Shown: in pieces, positions 11,245 to 24,700 of the stretch | How the letters are laid out: each line of letters starts with the position of its first letter | Position numbering within the stretch: position 1 is the stretch's first letter | DNA from: Hydra vulgaris | Taxonomy: Eukaryota > Cnidaria > Hydrozoa > Anthoathecata > Hydridae | Reading direction: 5' to 3' | Assembly: GCF_038396675.1 (NCBI RefSeq) | Contig: NC_088922.1 | Coordinates: forward strand, 12,893,001 to 12,957,000 | Length of the DNA stretch: 64,000 nucleotides | Notes under the pieces: generated by a model | The model's input: only the letters and a program-made list of their open reading frames with translations | What the model was told of the DNA's origin: nothing | The model's database searches: none | Made by a program: the position numbers and the translations under genes

Positions 11245-12710
11245 CAGATTTTAAATTGAGCATTTTACAATATTATTTGGTAAAACTGTTAATGTAATAT
11301 TTAAATGGTTTTTTCCCAAAATGTCAATTTTTAATCTTCCGGCAATCTCATTAACTGTTTTTTAGATTTGCATGAAATTTTCACCAAACGTTTAAAGCAT
11401 CTAGTTGTACAATTGGAACTAAAAGTTTTACAATACTATGACAAGTTTTTGATTTATAGAAGATTTAGTTCACAAAAATGCATTTTTTTAAATACGCCAT
11501 TTTGAAAAATTCAAAATACTAATAAATTTATCATGCATTATTTATAATCCTGTTAAATAGTTATTTTTCAGGATATATTTGGTTTTTTTGTTAAAAAGAT
11601 TTTTTTAGTAAAAAATTTAGAGGGGTCTAATATCTTAAACAATCGTAAAATTTTTGTTGAAATTTAATGTTAAAACTTTCTTTTACAAAGTTTTTTACAT
11701 ATTTGCGTAGAATTAGTTTGACTTACCGGACAAGTTCGGAAATGTTAACAACGTAAAAAAATAATTATTATCAAATTCCTACTTAAATAAATTTTCAATT
11801 GCATTCTTATATATGTTTATGAAAATTTAATTCTACTCATTCCACTGTCTCAACACATTTTACAGTACTAAATAAGTTTAAATATTGTAACGTAGCTATT
11901 GTATTGTAAGTTATTGTATTGTATAAGTTATTGTATTGTATAAGTTGTTATTTATATCATAATTACGTTATTTATATTATAATTATATAAAGTTATTGTA
12001 TTGTATAAGTTGTTATTTATATCATAATTACGATTATAATTAAAATCATTTTACATAATTTAAGTGATAGTTTAATTAAAAAATTGCCTTCAAAAAGGTT
12101 TTAAATACTCACTTATACAATATATTTGCTTAAAAAAAAGAGGTTTTTTTAAGGAAATGTACCTTTTTCTCATTTGTAAAAAAAGACTAAAATCTAAATA
12201 TTTTGCTATCATTTTTTAATGCAAACCAAAATATGATATAAATTTTATAGTAATACTATATAATACGTAAAAATGACATATTCTAAAATTTGCATATTAT
12301 TTTTAAGTTTAAATACGTAATAAATATGTATACATAAAGATTAAGAGATACGCATTATTAAGTAATTTATATTTAATTAATATGAAAGTTCGTTATTTCG
12401 TAAATTTACGTATCTTATGTATTTTTATACGTAAATACACATTTAATACGAAAAATTTTGTTTGTGATACTTAGATTATATATCTTTTTTTATATTACTG
12501 GTTATAATTTATTTGCGATCCGGTTTTTTCATTTTTTTTTTCCTTTTCATCTTTGGAAAATACCATTTCTGTTTTGGTATTCAAAAAAAATGAAATTGTA
12601 CTTTCCAAGGTTTTTAAGAAATTGATCACGTCAATATTTGTAAGAAGAGTCATGTTTGTTATAAGCTGCCTTACCTTTGGATGCTACCTAAGCTTTGGTG
12701 AGTTAATTTT

Positions 12711-12712
<2 letters not shown>
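11245..12712. other. Non-coding AT-rich region with short tandem repeats
   Basis: Probably 3' flank of the split transposase element for the first few hundred bases; no right-hand terminus was found. At about 11890-12035 there are tandem copies of TTATTGTATTGTATAAGTT and of TTGTTATTTATATCATAATT. No gene was recognised. The frame at 12553-12801 runs into the TA array and is not credible. Confidence 0.5.

Positions 12713-12713
<1 letters not shown>

Positions 12714-12789
<76 letters not shown>
12714..12789. repeat. (TA)n microsatellite
   Basis: Pure TA run immediately left of the hairpin element at 12811-12904. Confidence 0.95.
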
Positions 12790-12793
<4 letters not shown>

Positions 12794-12810
12794 GTATGTA
12801 AATTATGTTA

Positions 12811-12904
12811 AAAAACACTTATCTAGCTTTTTCTTCTACTTGAAGTTTCACCATTATTCAATGGTGAAACTTTAAGTAGAAGAAAAAGTTAGATAAGTGT
12901 TTTT
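12811..12904. mobile_element. Hairpin MITE (45-bp arms) between two (TA)n arrays
   Basis: 12811-12855 and 12860-12904 are reverse complements with about two mismatches around a 4-bp loop. The arms begin AAAAACACTTATCTAGC and end GTTTCACCATT. The hairpin lies between TA arrays on both sides, consistent with a small inverted-repeat element inserted into (TA)n or seeding it. Confidence 0.75.
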
Positions 12905-12909
12905 TACTA

Positions 12910-13021
<112 letters not shown>

Positions 13022-13203
13022 TTTATTTATTTATTTTGACGGTAGATTGTCTCCAAGCTAAAACTCTCAGCCAGTGTGTGCACTTAATTAAGTGGTTATT
13101 TAGGATAGTTATTATAATGCTTTTCAGATTATGAAAAATGTCCTTTTAATTGCATTGACCATAACATATTCACCTTTTCGATTACGTTACATAAAATAAA
13201 TTT

Positions 13204-13208
13204 ATATA

Positions 13209-13273
<65 letters not shown>
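13204..13273. repeat. (TA)n microsatellite
   Basis: About 70 bp of TA with a single TATG interruption near its left end. Confidence 0.95.
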
Positions 13274-13275
<2 letters not shown>

Positions 13276-14352
13276 TAATTTGCATATTTATTTCAAAACT
13301 AGAATTTAAATGCGGTTTTACATACTTCGTTTTACAATATCCATTTAATCACTTTAATCCATTGAAAATAAAATGATTTTTAAACATTTCTATACAATCA
13401 TTTTGTGGTTGAATCAAAAATAATTTTCAGTTTTTTGTCAAATAAAACCAAATAACCTTGATTTCTATTAAAAATAGTAACTAAGTAATCGAGTCTTTCT
13501 TGCTGAAATTTTCTTATCTATCTTTACTTTGTTTTAGTTGAAAATAATTTAATCATGGTTAAAAAAATACTCTTTGACGTAACCACGCTTTACGCAAAAT
13601 GTTTTTTACTTACAAAAAGCACATAGCGCTCTTGTTAGGTTTAAGGATTTTGCCCAACGTTCCTATTTGCAAAATCAAATAAATCAGCATAACTTTTTTT
13701 CATTTTTAACAAAATCTAGAATAGTATATTATACATATTTAGATCATGAGAAAATTAATTATTTGGCTCTAAGTTTTAAAAAACTAATCTGATGAACAAA
13801 AAGGATTTTTATTGTTGATAATTTCAATAGAAGAATGTATTGTCTCATTGGGAAACAGATTTTGTAAAACATAAAAAACTTTTTGTTTAATATATGCATA
13901 CTTATTTAATTTGTGTATGTACGTTAACTTTAATTTGTATAAATTAAATCGATATGCAAACTTTTAAATATAATTTTCCTTCCTTTTTTAATTTAAAAAA
14001 ATGCTTTAAATTAAATACAACATCCGAGAAAAATAACTCAAAGATGAATGTTTCTTTTTTATACTCACAGTAAGAAACATGTAGGTTAATAAAAATACAG
14101 TTTTTATATAGTATGCTAACATGGTTCTTGCTGCGAGTGCAAAAAATAATCATCTTTATGCAAACGGATGTTGTTTTTTTTACAACGCGCAGCAAGAAAC
14201 ACTTAGGTATTATCCGAAATTATAAAACAAAAAACGAAATATTTAAAATACAAATTTAAAGTTCATATTAGTTGAAACTATGTTTGAAAATTGTTTTTCA
14301 TTTAAAAGTCTAGAAGAAAATTTTGAAAAGTTTTAAAAGTCTTCTCAAAGAA
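13274..14352. other. Upstream region of the transgelin-like gene
   Basis: AT-rich, with no repeat or second gene recognised. A duplicated phrase (AGTAAGAAACATGTAGGTTA near 14070, CAGCAAGAAACACTTAGGTA near 14190) may be an old tandem copy. There is no clear TATA box at a fixed distance; the base composition makes TATA-like words uninformative. Confidence 0.4.
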
Positions 14353-14934
14353 ATGGCAAACAGACCTCTTGGTTACGGACTTACGGCTGAAATTAAACGC
14401 AAAAATGAAAAAAAGTATAACTACGAAGACGAACAAGACGCTTTGTGTTGGATGGAAGCTGTTATTGATGAAGGAGAAGTATTTTTAGGTATTGAAGGAA
14501 TGAACAACACTGCCGCTGTTTTAAAAGATGGGGTTTATCTATGTAAAGTTATGCAAGCTTTATCTCCTGAACTCATGAAAAAAATTAACTCTCCAAACAC
14601 ACCTTTTAAATGCATGGAGAACATTCAGCTATTTTTAAATGCTTGTCGTGAGTATGGACTTAAAAACGAAGATTTATTTCAAACTAGTGATTTATACGAC
14701 AGTGTCAATATTAAGAATGTTATAGATACAATACATGCTTTAGGAAGAAAAGCTCAAGATCATGGATACGATGGGCCAATATTAGGGCCAAGAGAATCTA
14801 AAAGAAACCCAAGAAGTTTTACAAACGAGCAACTAGACAAAGGTAAAAAAATTATTGGGTTACAAATGGGTTCCAATAAAGGAGCCAGCCAATCTGGAAT
14901 GAATTTTGGCAAAGTGCGCTCTATTTTAGACTAA
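14353..14934 (+). CDS. Transgelin / muscle protein 20-like calponin-family protein
   Basis: A 193-residue protein, the usual length for transgelins. It starts MANRPLGYGL, the standard opening of transgelin/Mp20 proteins, so this ATG is preferred to the in-frame one 30 bp upstream; the context AAAGAAATGG also favours it. Residues about 25-135 form a single calponin-homology domain (DALCWMEAVID, LKDGVYLCKVM, NACREYGL, DLYDSVNIKNVI). Residues about 167-190 carry one calponin-like repeat (IGLQMGSNKGASQSG), an actin-binding element. The family binds and bundles actin filaments in the cytoplasm, often in contractile cells; in Hydra that would be epitheliomuscular cells (inference). The frame is uninterrupted and intronless, which is unusual if related genes are spliced, so a retrocopy is possible. 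AATAAA-like signals follow near 14963 and 15288. Confidence 0.92.
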   Translation: MANRPLGYGLTAEIKRKNEKKYNYEDEQDALCWMEAVIDEGEVFLGIEGMNNTAAVLKDGVYLCKVMQALSPELMKKINSPNTPFKCMENIQLFLNACREYGLKNEDLFQTSDLYDSVNIKNVIDTIHALGRKAQDHGYDGPILGPRESKRNPRSFTNEQLDKGKKIIGLQMGSNKGASQSGMNFGKVRSILD

Positions 14935-17900
14935 TATTTCTGAATCAATTATACTACGAATTAAATAAATTTTTTGTTGACATTGTTAATTAGCTTTTCC
15001 TTTGAATTCTTGTATTTGTTTATATTTTTGTATATAAGTTTGTTTTATTAATGAAAATCAGTGGAATAGCTTGTTATTTAACCCCCTCCACATTCTTCAT
15101 ACAATAAGCTTAAAGATATAATTGGAATGATTATAACCATACGACAATACATCAATTACAACTTTTTTCTTTCATTCATTTATATTTCTTTTCAGGTAAA
15201 CCTTGTATATATATCAAAGTGTAAAAAGTGTATAATTACTTTATAGCATTAGATTCATATAAATATGTTTTTTAAAATATTTTTTTATAATAAAGTTGTA
15301 AAATAATTTTTATACAACGAAAAAATATCAGTATTTTTTTGTGTGAGAAAATATGTTTATTTATATAATCATAAAAGTCTTTGTAATTTCCAATATGGAA
15401 CCTTCTAAAAATCTATTTGTTAACTCCTCAATTTGAAAAAAAAGTTTTAACTATTCAATTTATTTAAAATTATTTAATATAAATTTTCTTTTTTTCCCCT
15501 TTTTTACAAGAATAAAGAACATTCAAATTTATTTTCTATTTAAACGCAGCTTTAAACTCAACAAATGTTCAATTTTGTAGAATATTTACAAAAAATATCT
15601 GAAGAATGGAAAAATTTTTCCAAGTGAATTTAGATATTTAAGTTAATTTTATACAAATTTAAAGTTTTCATAATTTAAAGTTAAAAATATATTTGGAACA
15701 AAATACTTTTGGATGTGATTCAACCGTTTTGCAACGGAGGAGGGAATGGAAGGATATACTATTGCATAGAGCTAGGACAAAAATTCACATTAAACATTTT
15801 AATACAATAATTTAATTTTTACATCAATGGAATTCTATTAGTTAAAAGAAAGCATTCTATTAGCAAATAATTTTAATTTGACCGAGTTTGAATGAGTTTA
15901 TTTTTTGTTAAAAAATATAACTCGGGTATTCGTAGCGAAATGAAAGGACTAAGAGTTATGCAATTGCAATGACAGAGGGGAGTGGGTCAAAATTATTTCT
16001 AAAGGTGCTTTAAGTTAAATAATTACGTAGCAGCAAAACTACAAAATTATAAAGTGCTGAGATTTCTGTATAACAGGGGTAACACTATTGTTACCGTAGA
16101 ACTTTTGGTATTGCAGCACAGTTAAATTATATGTTTTATTTTGAGACACAACTCTTTCATTTTTAAATATTTCGCGTTAAAGTTCACCATTGTCAATCTA
16201 AGCGGCAATATTGACAAACTTGTTCAGATTAAGCAAAGAAAACCTATAAGCATTACCTGGGATAACGACACCCGAAAAAAGTGAACAAATATGGTATCTT
16301 ACAAAACAATATTAGTAAAAACATTTGAAAAAGTGGGCTTCTACATTCCCATTTTCATTCCCATTTTTTAAAAAAACTCTATTGAGAGACTTAGCTATTT
16401 CAAAAATTAGATTTTTGTATTCTATTGTGCATTTCTCTTCAAAATCCTTTAGGTTAGAATGGATGACGCATTCGAACGTTAAAATGGATGACACATTCAA
16501 ATCGGTTTAAAATCTCTAGACTAATGACTTGTTAATACGTCATAAAATTTAAGATCGTTGTTATGTGTTATATACATATTCATTGATATCATTTAAAAAA
16601 GATTTTTAAATAAAAATAAATAGCTTATGGATAAAGAGCATTTTTTTAATTGGGGGAGGTGATTACGGTTGGGGAGCACGGTGGTAAATATCCTATGTAT
16701 TTTCTCCCATCTGCGGATTTTCTTTAAAACAAGGACCGGTTATTGATAATCCAGCAAGTAAATTAAACCATACAACTTATTTAAAATATTCTTGTCATTT
16801 CCGAAAATAGTGGTATTCAGTAGTTTAAGTATAAAGAAATTAGCCGAGTAATTGAGGCACAAATAAATAAATAAAGGCAGTAAACATTGAAATTGAAAAG
16901 ATTGAAAGCAAATTATGTATACCTGAGAACAAGAATAAAATAACTGTCAAATAAACAGTAAAATAATTGTCAAATAAACAGTACTCTTTTTAAAAGGTGT
17001 GAAAAAAGCTATTAAATCTTTCGTAAAAACAGTGGCGTAACTAGGGGGAGCACAGCACGGGAAGCCCACAGTGGGCCAGAATTTACTTTTAATGCACAAA
17101 ATTAATAACTAAATAAATATTAGGTTTTCATTTACTAAATGTGGCATAAGTACTTATATGAGGTCTGCGCTTTTTATGAATATGATATTTTATATTTGGC
17201 TGTTACAAATATCTAATTTTGCTTAGCGACAACCAATTTTTTGTAGTTGCAGATGTTTTATGTATGCTATATACGCTATAATTAGTTTGTGCATTAATAT
17301 GAGGCTTGCTCTTTTTATGAGGGGGGTATTTTTCATTTGATAACTATGGATACCTACCTTTATGAATATTTAATTTGCAAAGCAACAACCTTTTTCGATT
17401 GTTGCAGATTTTTTTACGAGTGCAATATTCACTAAATTTAGCATGAGTACCAAAACGAGGTTGTACTTTATATAAAATTCATAACTTTTTTATTTGTTGC
17501 TATGGATACCTATATTGCTTTAAATCAGACACTTTCTTAGTTACCCTCAGATACTTGGATTTTTGAAAAAATTGTATCGGATTTTAAACCGTTTAATTTT
17601 AAATAACTATTAGACATTAGATATTTAGGTAATTAATTGAAGTCATTAAAAACAAAATATAGTTCTATAAAACATTGACAATTTGAAATAGATCAACAGT
17701 TCATAAAACATGCATACATGCATAAAAAAAGGTATAATAAAATTTTATTATTTTATTTTAATTTTATTAAAACATGCATAAAAAAAGAAATAATATGATG
17801 AGCACAATCTGATAATCAATCTAATGAGGAAAAAAGTCATAATCAATCTAATAAGGACAAAAGTCAGCATAATACTTCATAGTTTGTTTTCGAACGGCTG

Positions 17901-18496
17901 CGTTTGCGTGTTTAGTTTTCACGGAAACGATTAAAATCCGTATTTCGTGCTTCGTGGTTTCTTTGTTGTAACCTGTTTCTGCGCATCTTCAGAGAGCATG
18001 CCACTAGGCAAAACCATTCTATTTAAAACCTCATATCTGCGTAGTAATACTTTAGCTTAGTACAAACAAATGAGCCCAAAAAAAAAAAAGGCAAACCAGT
18101 CATTATAAAAGTAATTACAAACGCTAAGTTAGCCACAGCTTAGTTTAATAACAATATTTGTAATAAAACACTTTTATTACAATATAAATGAAACATTAAT
18201 TTTAATTATTAATTTATGCTTTATTTATGTATGTATCTATTTATTAATTTACTTATTTTACAATTAAAAAACGTTGAAAAAACATCTGAACAGAGTATAT
18301 ACAATGCTAGTGTTTTGATTTATATGTAACTTTTTCTTAGTTTAATTATGGAGTTAGTAACTTTTTTAATAAAAAATATTTTCTAATATTATTAAGTCCA
18401 AAAAAATAACCAAATAATCAGTTTATAATATATTTTAAAAAATAAAAGTGCTTATTTCTTAAAGAAATTGATAATAGTTGTGTCGCAATCTTAGTC
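14935..18496. other. Long AT-rich region without a recognisable gene
   Basis: 3' flank of the transgelin-like gene, then noncoding sequence. Features seen are a hAT-type terminus-like phrase CAGTGGCGTAACTAGGGGGA at about 17033, short duplications around CATGCATAAAAAAAG (17700-17790) and AATCAATCTAATRAGGA (17814-17855), and a TATTTATGTATGTATC tract near 18215. The frames at 16312-16510 overlap on both strands and have no coding signal. Confidence 0.5.
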
Positions 18497-18589
18497 TAAA
18501 GGCGGATCTCCACTAGTCGAAAAATGTCGCGACGCGCGATATTTTTCGATGCTCCACATGCGCAGATGAATCAAACTTGTGTACCGCGA

Positions 18590-18958
18590 AAACTTGTCAA
18601 TCTCCACATGAAAACAAAAGCGTTTTTTGCTTTATAAAAAGTAATAAAAATTTGCGATAAAAAAGAAGATGGAAAAGTTAAGATTTTTACTTCTTTTCAG
18701 AAAGTTATACATGAATATTTATATATGGCAAAGAGAAAAAAGAAAAAAGAAAAAAAGACGTTTTTGGATAAGAAAGATTTACAACGAGACAAAGTTAAAG
18801 GGGGAATATCAGACTCTTTTTAATGATTTGACACTTTATGATCATGAGATTTTTTTTAAATATTTTCAAATGTACCCTTCAACCTTTGAAAAACTTTTAC
18901 AAATTGTGGCTCTTGATATAACAAAAACTAATACGAAAATGCGTAAACCTATTTGTTT
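18590..18958 (+). pseudogene. Inverted duplicate of the Harbinger transposase 5' end
   Basis: The reading frame from 18669 (MEKLRFLLLFRKLYMNIYIW, then a Lys/Arg-rich KRKKKKRRFW and the DHEIFFKYFQMYPSTFEKLL helix) is residue-for-residue identical to the start of the minus-strand transposase at 20736. Identity breaks after RKPIC, where the sequence enters a non-homologous 70 bp and then the (ATAC)n array. It is therefore a duplicated fragment and not an independent gene. Confidence 0.9.
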
Positions 18959-19026
18959 TGTCATGACTAATCTATTTTTTACAAATATATTTATGTATAT
19001 CTATATTGGTATATACATACATGTAC

Positions 19027-19727
19027 ACACATACATACATACATACATACATACATACATACATACATACATACATACATACATACATACATACATACAT
19101 ACATACATACATACATACATACATACATACATACATACATACATACATACATACATACATACATACATACATACATACATACATACATACATACATACAT
19201 ACATACATACATACATACATACATACATACATACATACATACATACATACATACATACATACATACATACATACATACATACATACATACATACATACAT
19301 ACATACATACATACATACATACATACATACATACATACATACATACATACATACATACATACATACATACATACATACATACATACATACATACATACAT
19401 ACATACATACATACATACATACATACATACATACATACATACATACATACATACATACATACATACATACATACATACATACATACATACATACATACAT
19501 ACATACATACATACATACATACATACATACATACATACATACATACATACATACATACATACATACATACATACATACATACATACATACATACATACAT
19601 ACATACATACATACATACATACATACATACATACATACATACATACATACATACATACATACATACATACATACATACATACATACATACATACATACAT
19701 ACATACATACATACATACATACATACA

Positions 19728-19758
<31 letters not shown>

Positions 19759-19771
19759 CATACATACATAC
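19027..19771. repeat. (ATAC)n microsatellite, ~745 bp
   Basis: About 186 copies of ATAC, nearly perfect, with one one-base disturbance near 19727 (ACATTACAT). All long open frames across it, on both strands, are (YIHT)n or (MYVC)n artefacts. It sits exactly at the axis between the two inverted Harbinger fragments. Confidence 0.98.
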
Positions 19772-20736
19772 GTGGTTTATGAAAAACACGAAATCTACTC
19801 GATGCAATACCAAAGGCATTTTCAACAACTCTTCGTGCTCTACTAACCTATAGTTGAAAACAAGTTTATCAGTTTAAAGATCTTTAAAAGCATAGGTTTC
19901 ATTATGTGTCTTTTTAACTCAAATGCATCATCTGCAACGAATACATAGGGCAAAACTTTTTGAGAGTTATTAGATATTTTTGAATCTTTTGGAATTTTTA
20001 AGATGTTGTTCTCTATGGCAAATCCTAATTGACTATTGTTGTAAACACTTCCATCACTTTGTCTGCCACTATCACCAATATCTACCAAAATAAAACGGTA
20101 CTTCGCATCACAGACGGCCATCAATACTGTACTATGTGTCTTTTTATAGTTAAAATAGCTTGATCCTGATCGATCCGGAGCAAACATTTGAACATGCTTA
20201 CCATCAATGGGACCAACACAATGTGGAAAGTGCCATCTTGTTTCAAATTCGTGAGCAATTTTTTCCCATTCAGTTTCAGAATTAGGCGCTTTTACGTATT
20301 CACGTAACAAATTGTTCCAAATACTATTTCAAGTTTCATAAACTATTCTACCAACAGTGGTTGGTGACATTCGATAATTAGCCGCTATTGTAGTGTGTGC
20401 ATCCCCAGTTGCCAAATACCTTACTGTTATCGCAAGTCTTTCTTGTGCACAAATAGGTTTACGCATTTTCGTATTAGTTTTTGTTATATCAAGAGCCACA
20501 ATTTGTAAAAGTTTTTCAAAGGTTGAAGGGTACATTTGAAAATATTTAAAAAAAATCTCATGATCATAAAGTGTCAAATCATTAAAAAGAGTCTGATATT
20601 CCCCCTTTAACTTTGTCTCGTTGTAAATCTTTCTTATCCAAAAACGTCTTTTTTTCTTTTTTCTTTTTTCTCTTTGCCATATATAAATATTCATGTATAA
20701 CTTTCTGAAAAGAAGTAAAAATCTTAACTTTTCCAT
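19772..20736 (-). pseudogene. PIF/Harbinger transposase (DDE), stop and frameshift, C-terminus lost
   Basis: The frame starts MEKLRFLLLF at 20736. Residues about 60-110 match the Harbinger N-terminal DDE-associated helices (YPSTFEKLLQIV; RLAITVRYLATGDAHTTIAA, a helix-turn-helix-like segment). An in-frame TGA interrupts after GRIVYET (about 20329). The catalytic core follows: PHCVGPIDGKHV (first Asp), VDIGDSGRQSDGSVY (second Asp), and, after a frameshift near 19860, RARRVVENAFGIASSRF (catalytic Glu). The protein is cut at the (ATAC)n array after FRVFHKP. It would have cut and inserted DNA at TWA sites. A separate Myb-like partner gene, usual in this superfamily, is not seen. Confidence 0.88.
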
Positions 20737-20937
20737 CTTCTTTTTTATCGCAAATTTTTATTACTTTTTATAAAGCAAAAAACGCTTTTGTTTTCATGTG
20801 GAGATTGACACGTTTTCGCGGTACACAACCCAGTCGGCATATCTAGTATTGTAAATACTCGGAGTATTGATCACGTATAACATAACATACCGCCGTTGAT
20901 ACCAGAAAAATACGCATTGAGCTTTAAGAGCCGTTTT

Positions 20938-21575
20938 TTCTAAGAATCAGGCAAATTCCTGAAACTGTGGAAGTGACCTCCTCCAAATTGCTTGAATTTT
21001 TTATATATTGATCAGAATATAGAGAAAACCTGTTGGGGAAAAAAAAAATTTCAAAAATGTTTCGTTCACTCGGAATCTGGGCTTAAATTTTTGAGATTTT
21101 TTTAAAAATTTTTAGAAATTTAGTTTTTGCCACCTTTGAACCCATTTTTTTGGCAAGGCAAAAAGTTGCACATAGCTTTTGTAGTTAATATCAGACGTAA
21201 CCCAAAAGCTCTCTCCAAAAAATATAAAAAAGTTGCGTGACACTGTGCGGTTGGCTAATTATCATAGTTCAAAAGTACAAAATCAATCACTTTTGTCAAT
21301 TTTTAATCGGAGTAAATTCTAGCGGCGAAGTGTTGCACACAATTTTTCTTTTAGGATTTGAAATTATCAAAGGTATTGAGTCTAAAAATGCAAAGAAAGT
21401 TATGTGATACCTAAGGCCTATTAATATATTAAGGCTTGAAATTGGAAAAAAATGTTTTAGTATACTTACAAAATGAACCATTACGGCAGAGGCGCTTAGT
21501 TTTGTAAAAATGTAAACATATCCAACTGTCAATACAAAAAGGTCCTAACATAATAATAAAAAAAATTCGTGTGAT
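20938..21575. repeat. Left long terminal inverted repeat
   Basis: Pairs with 26331-26971. It contains a short open frame (21296-21532, -) that reappears almost unchanged at 26374-26610 (+). That is expected from the inverted repeat and is not evidence of a gene. Confidence 0.9.
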
Positions 21576-21757
21576 TTTGTCACACGCATGATATAACATG
21601 AATTAAAAACTGAACAAAAATCTAACATCAAGATAACTATATTGTTAATTAAATAAAACATAAATCAAACATTTAAATGTTTTTCCATTTAAAAATTAGT
21701 TTTTTATTTATTAATAGAGTCATTTACACACATTATCCACCACATCACACATAATTT

Positions 21758-24700
21758 CTACTCTGCTGCTGTAAGTTTCTCTAAGAATAATGATATGACT
21801 GTATTATAGTCTTCTTCGGATAATGAATAATCGCCACAACCACTGATTAGAAAAGGAGCATTTACTAAACAGATAATTTTATCAGTTTGGTTATTTATCT
21901 CCTCGGTAGTAACTGGCCAGCGAAAAGTATTCTTCTCTTACCCGTTAATCATACAATTAACTCTGATCCCAGTTATAGATACCTAAAAGTATTAGCGCAA
22001 CATTTAAAATAATATAATAAAGAGTTAATGATTTGTTTAATTTTGCTTACATTCAATAAAACTTGTAAAGTCTTATATAATGTCATTCTGAAATTATTTT
22101 TACATTTTATTTATATTCCTTTTATTTTAGAGCACTGTTTTGTAAAACAAAATAAAAACTTGAAACTAATATATACTTTGAATAATATTACCTCCACAAT
22201 ATATCCAATATTCCATTGTTTTTCATATGCAACAGCAACCCAATCATTCACTTTCCATACAAGACAAATTTCTTTTGCAAGATTGGCGATGTCTTCCTCA
22301 TATTTATTATCATCTTCATTGTCTCCTGCCAGATTAAAGTCATCATTTTCGTCATAAACTTCTTTGTTATCATTAACCTGACTATTTTCATTATTTTCTG
22401 TTGTCGGTTCTACCAGCTTACCTTTTCTTTTCAGGTTACTAAATCTATAACAATATCAATTGTACATATTTTTAAACATATGTAAACAAACACACAAAAT
22501 TATAACTTTCACCTAAATTTTAATTTCATATTTGTAAAAGAACTATTTAACAGTCAGAAACATAATCTAATTTGCAAAAGTTTTGATAGCAACAATGCCT
22601 ACCTTGAAAATAAAGATCTTATCTGTTGGCTAGTTACATATTGATCAGGCGGAAGTTCTCTCCTCAGCTGCATGTGAACCTGCTCAGGGCTCATTTTATT
22701 ACCTGATTCTTCTCCACGAATAAAGTATTTATACAACAGTTCTTTCTGCTGATTTGAAAATCTAAAAGAACTTCGAACAGGTTAATGCCCAACCTTGCAA
22801 TAGAAAAATGTTCATGCAATGTGGTTTTATCTACGGAAGCACTGTTAGAGGATGAAGAAATTGGCATATTTAGTTGTGAAGTAATTTTTCATCTTATGAA
22901 CAAACGAATTGCGAACTTTATCCAATGATGTTAATCATTTCGGAACTGTATGAAGACCGGATAGCATGTGTTCTTCTAACTCAGCATCGCTTTCAAATGA
23001 TAAAGTACAATTCATTTCAGTGCAAAATCTTAATGAATATAATTGCCTGTCACTTCTTTTCTGTTTTTCCTTAAGTGACTTGTTACGCTTAATTGAATTA
23101 TCTGTTTTGCTATATGGCAACAACAACTTAATCGAGGGTTGAATTTTAAGATTTCCATACTCTTGTTCAATTCCCTCACCGATATTGAAATAACGCCACA
23201 TCTTCATACTTTTCTCACCAAACTCAAATGAGTGATAGTTGCTAATGTTCTTAATCTTTGGTCCAGTAACTACAGTTTTATCATTGCTAATTTGAGCAAC
23301 TGCTACTTTCATCTTTAGCGCCAAAACTATAATGCATAGCCTTGTGTATATCTTCAGCAGTCAAAAGATTATTCCCAGAGTCAACGTCAACTCCTTAAAA
23401 TTGTCTTTACAACTGCACTCTCCCTGTCACATTGATCTTTTCCACAACAGGGTTCATTATAATCATATCTCAGCAACTTTATATCTCTCTCTTTGCATAC
23501 ATTGTAGATTGCTTCAGCTGAAAGATTTCCCTGATAGCAGCCGGCATTATCAGATTGGTAAACATTTTCTTGATATGCGGTTGATCAATTCTGAATTGGT
23601 CTAAAACTGCAGTGGCTAACGAAACAACATCACCTATTCCCTGATCACACCTATACATTGAAGTAAAGTAAATACGTTTGAATAACTTTCCTGCTATTTT
23701 TATGAAGAATATATCCACATGTAAACTCATTCCTTTCTTGCCAAAATACTCTCTTTGGCCCTCTCTGTATCGAACCGGAAGAATTTTTTGACAAAAATCT
23801 TTAAGCCAGAAAGCAGTTTCATCGTTTAATTGCTTAAAAGCTTCAATTTTTGCCTTTTTCTGTTGAGAATCTCTCATCAGGTGTTTTATGTAGTTGAATA
23901 CATCCTTTACAGCAATTTCCAAATCATAAATAGAATCAGCATCGTCAGAACTTTGAATTGTTAGTTCTTTGATCATCTCGATAGCTTTGCACAAATCATA
24001 GCAATCGGCACATACCACTTCTGATATCTCTGTGTTGGATTGAAGATTTTTTTCAGATGGATCTGATAAGGCATGTTTTGAGCTATGAGAAGAAATGTTT
24101 GAGTCATTGACACTACAATTGGTTTGATAACTTGTTTTCAAATACCTTTTTCCTTTTTCAAGGGCAGCTTCGAGAGATTTAGAACTAAATCTTTGTGCCA
24201 ATTTTTGTAATGTTTGAAAACCATTCATGCCTGAAGCAGTAACATCATCTAATCCAGCTAAGCTTTTTCGACATGAAGGTTTTATTGCATGCAATACTTT
24301 CCACAAACTTGAATCAGATAATGGTATATAATTGTTTTCACTACAAATTTTTCGATAGAACATGATAGCGTGGCTATATTTTGTCGTCAGTATTGCATGC
24401 ACTATCTTTTGTTCTTCACCGCTGTCGTATTTTAATTTGGTTATTCCATAAGCAACATCATGCAAAATACCGCTTGTAAATATAAAGTCTAAGAAATGTT
24501 CACACTTTGTTTGATCAAGACTAGATCGGACGAATACTTTCTTCTCTGGAAATGCCAACCCTTTATGAGATGCATGCCATTTTCTTGCTGTTTCTATACG
24601 ATGTTTGGTACACTCAAATGTGTTCATTATAAACTTTTTGGTATACTTGGTATGGTCTAATAATGAGAGGATAACTAACTTTCCCATGGAATCACTTTGC

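Noticed and set aside
18669..19853. 394-codon open frame through the (ATAC)n array
   Set aside because: Only the first ~97 codons are real (duplicated Harbinger N-terminus); the rest is (YIHT)n from the microsatellite.
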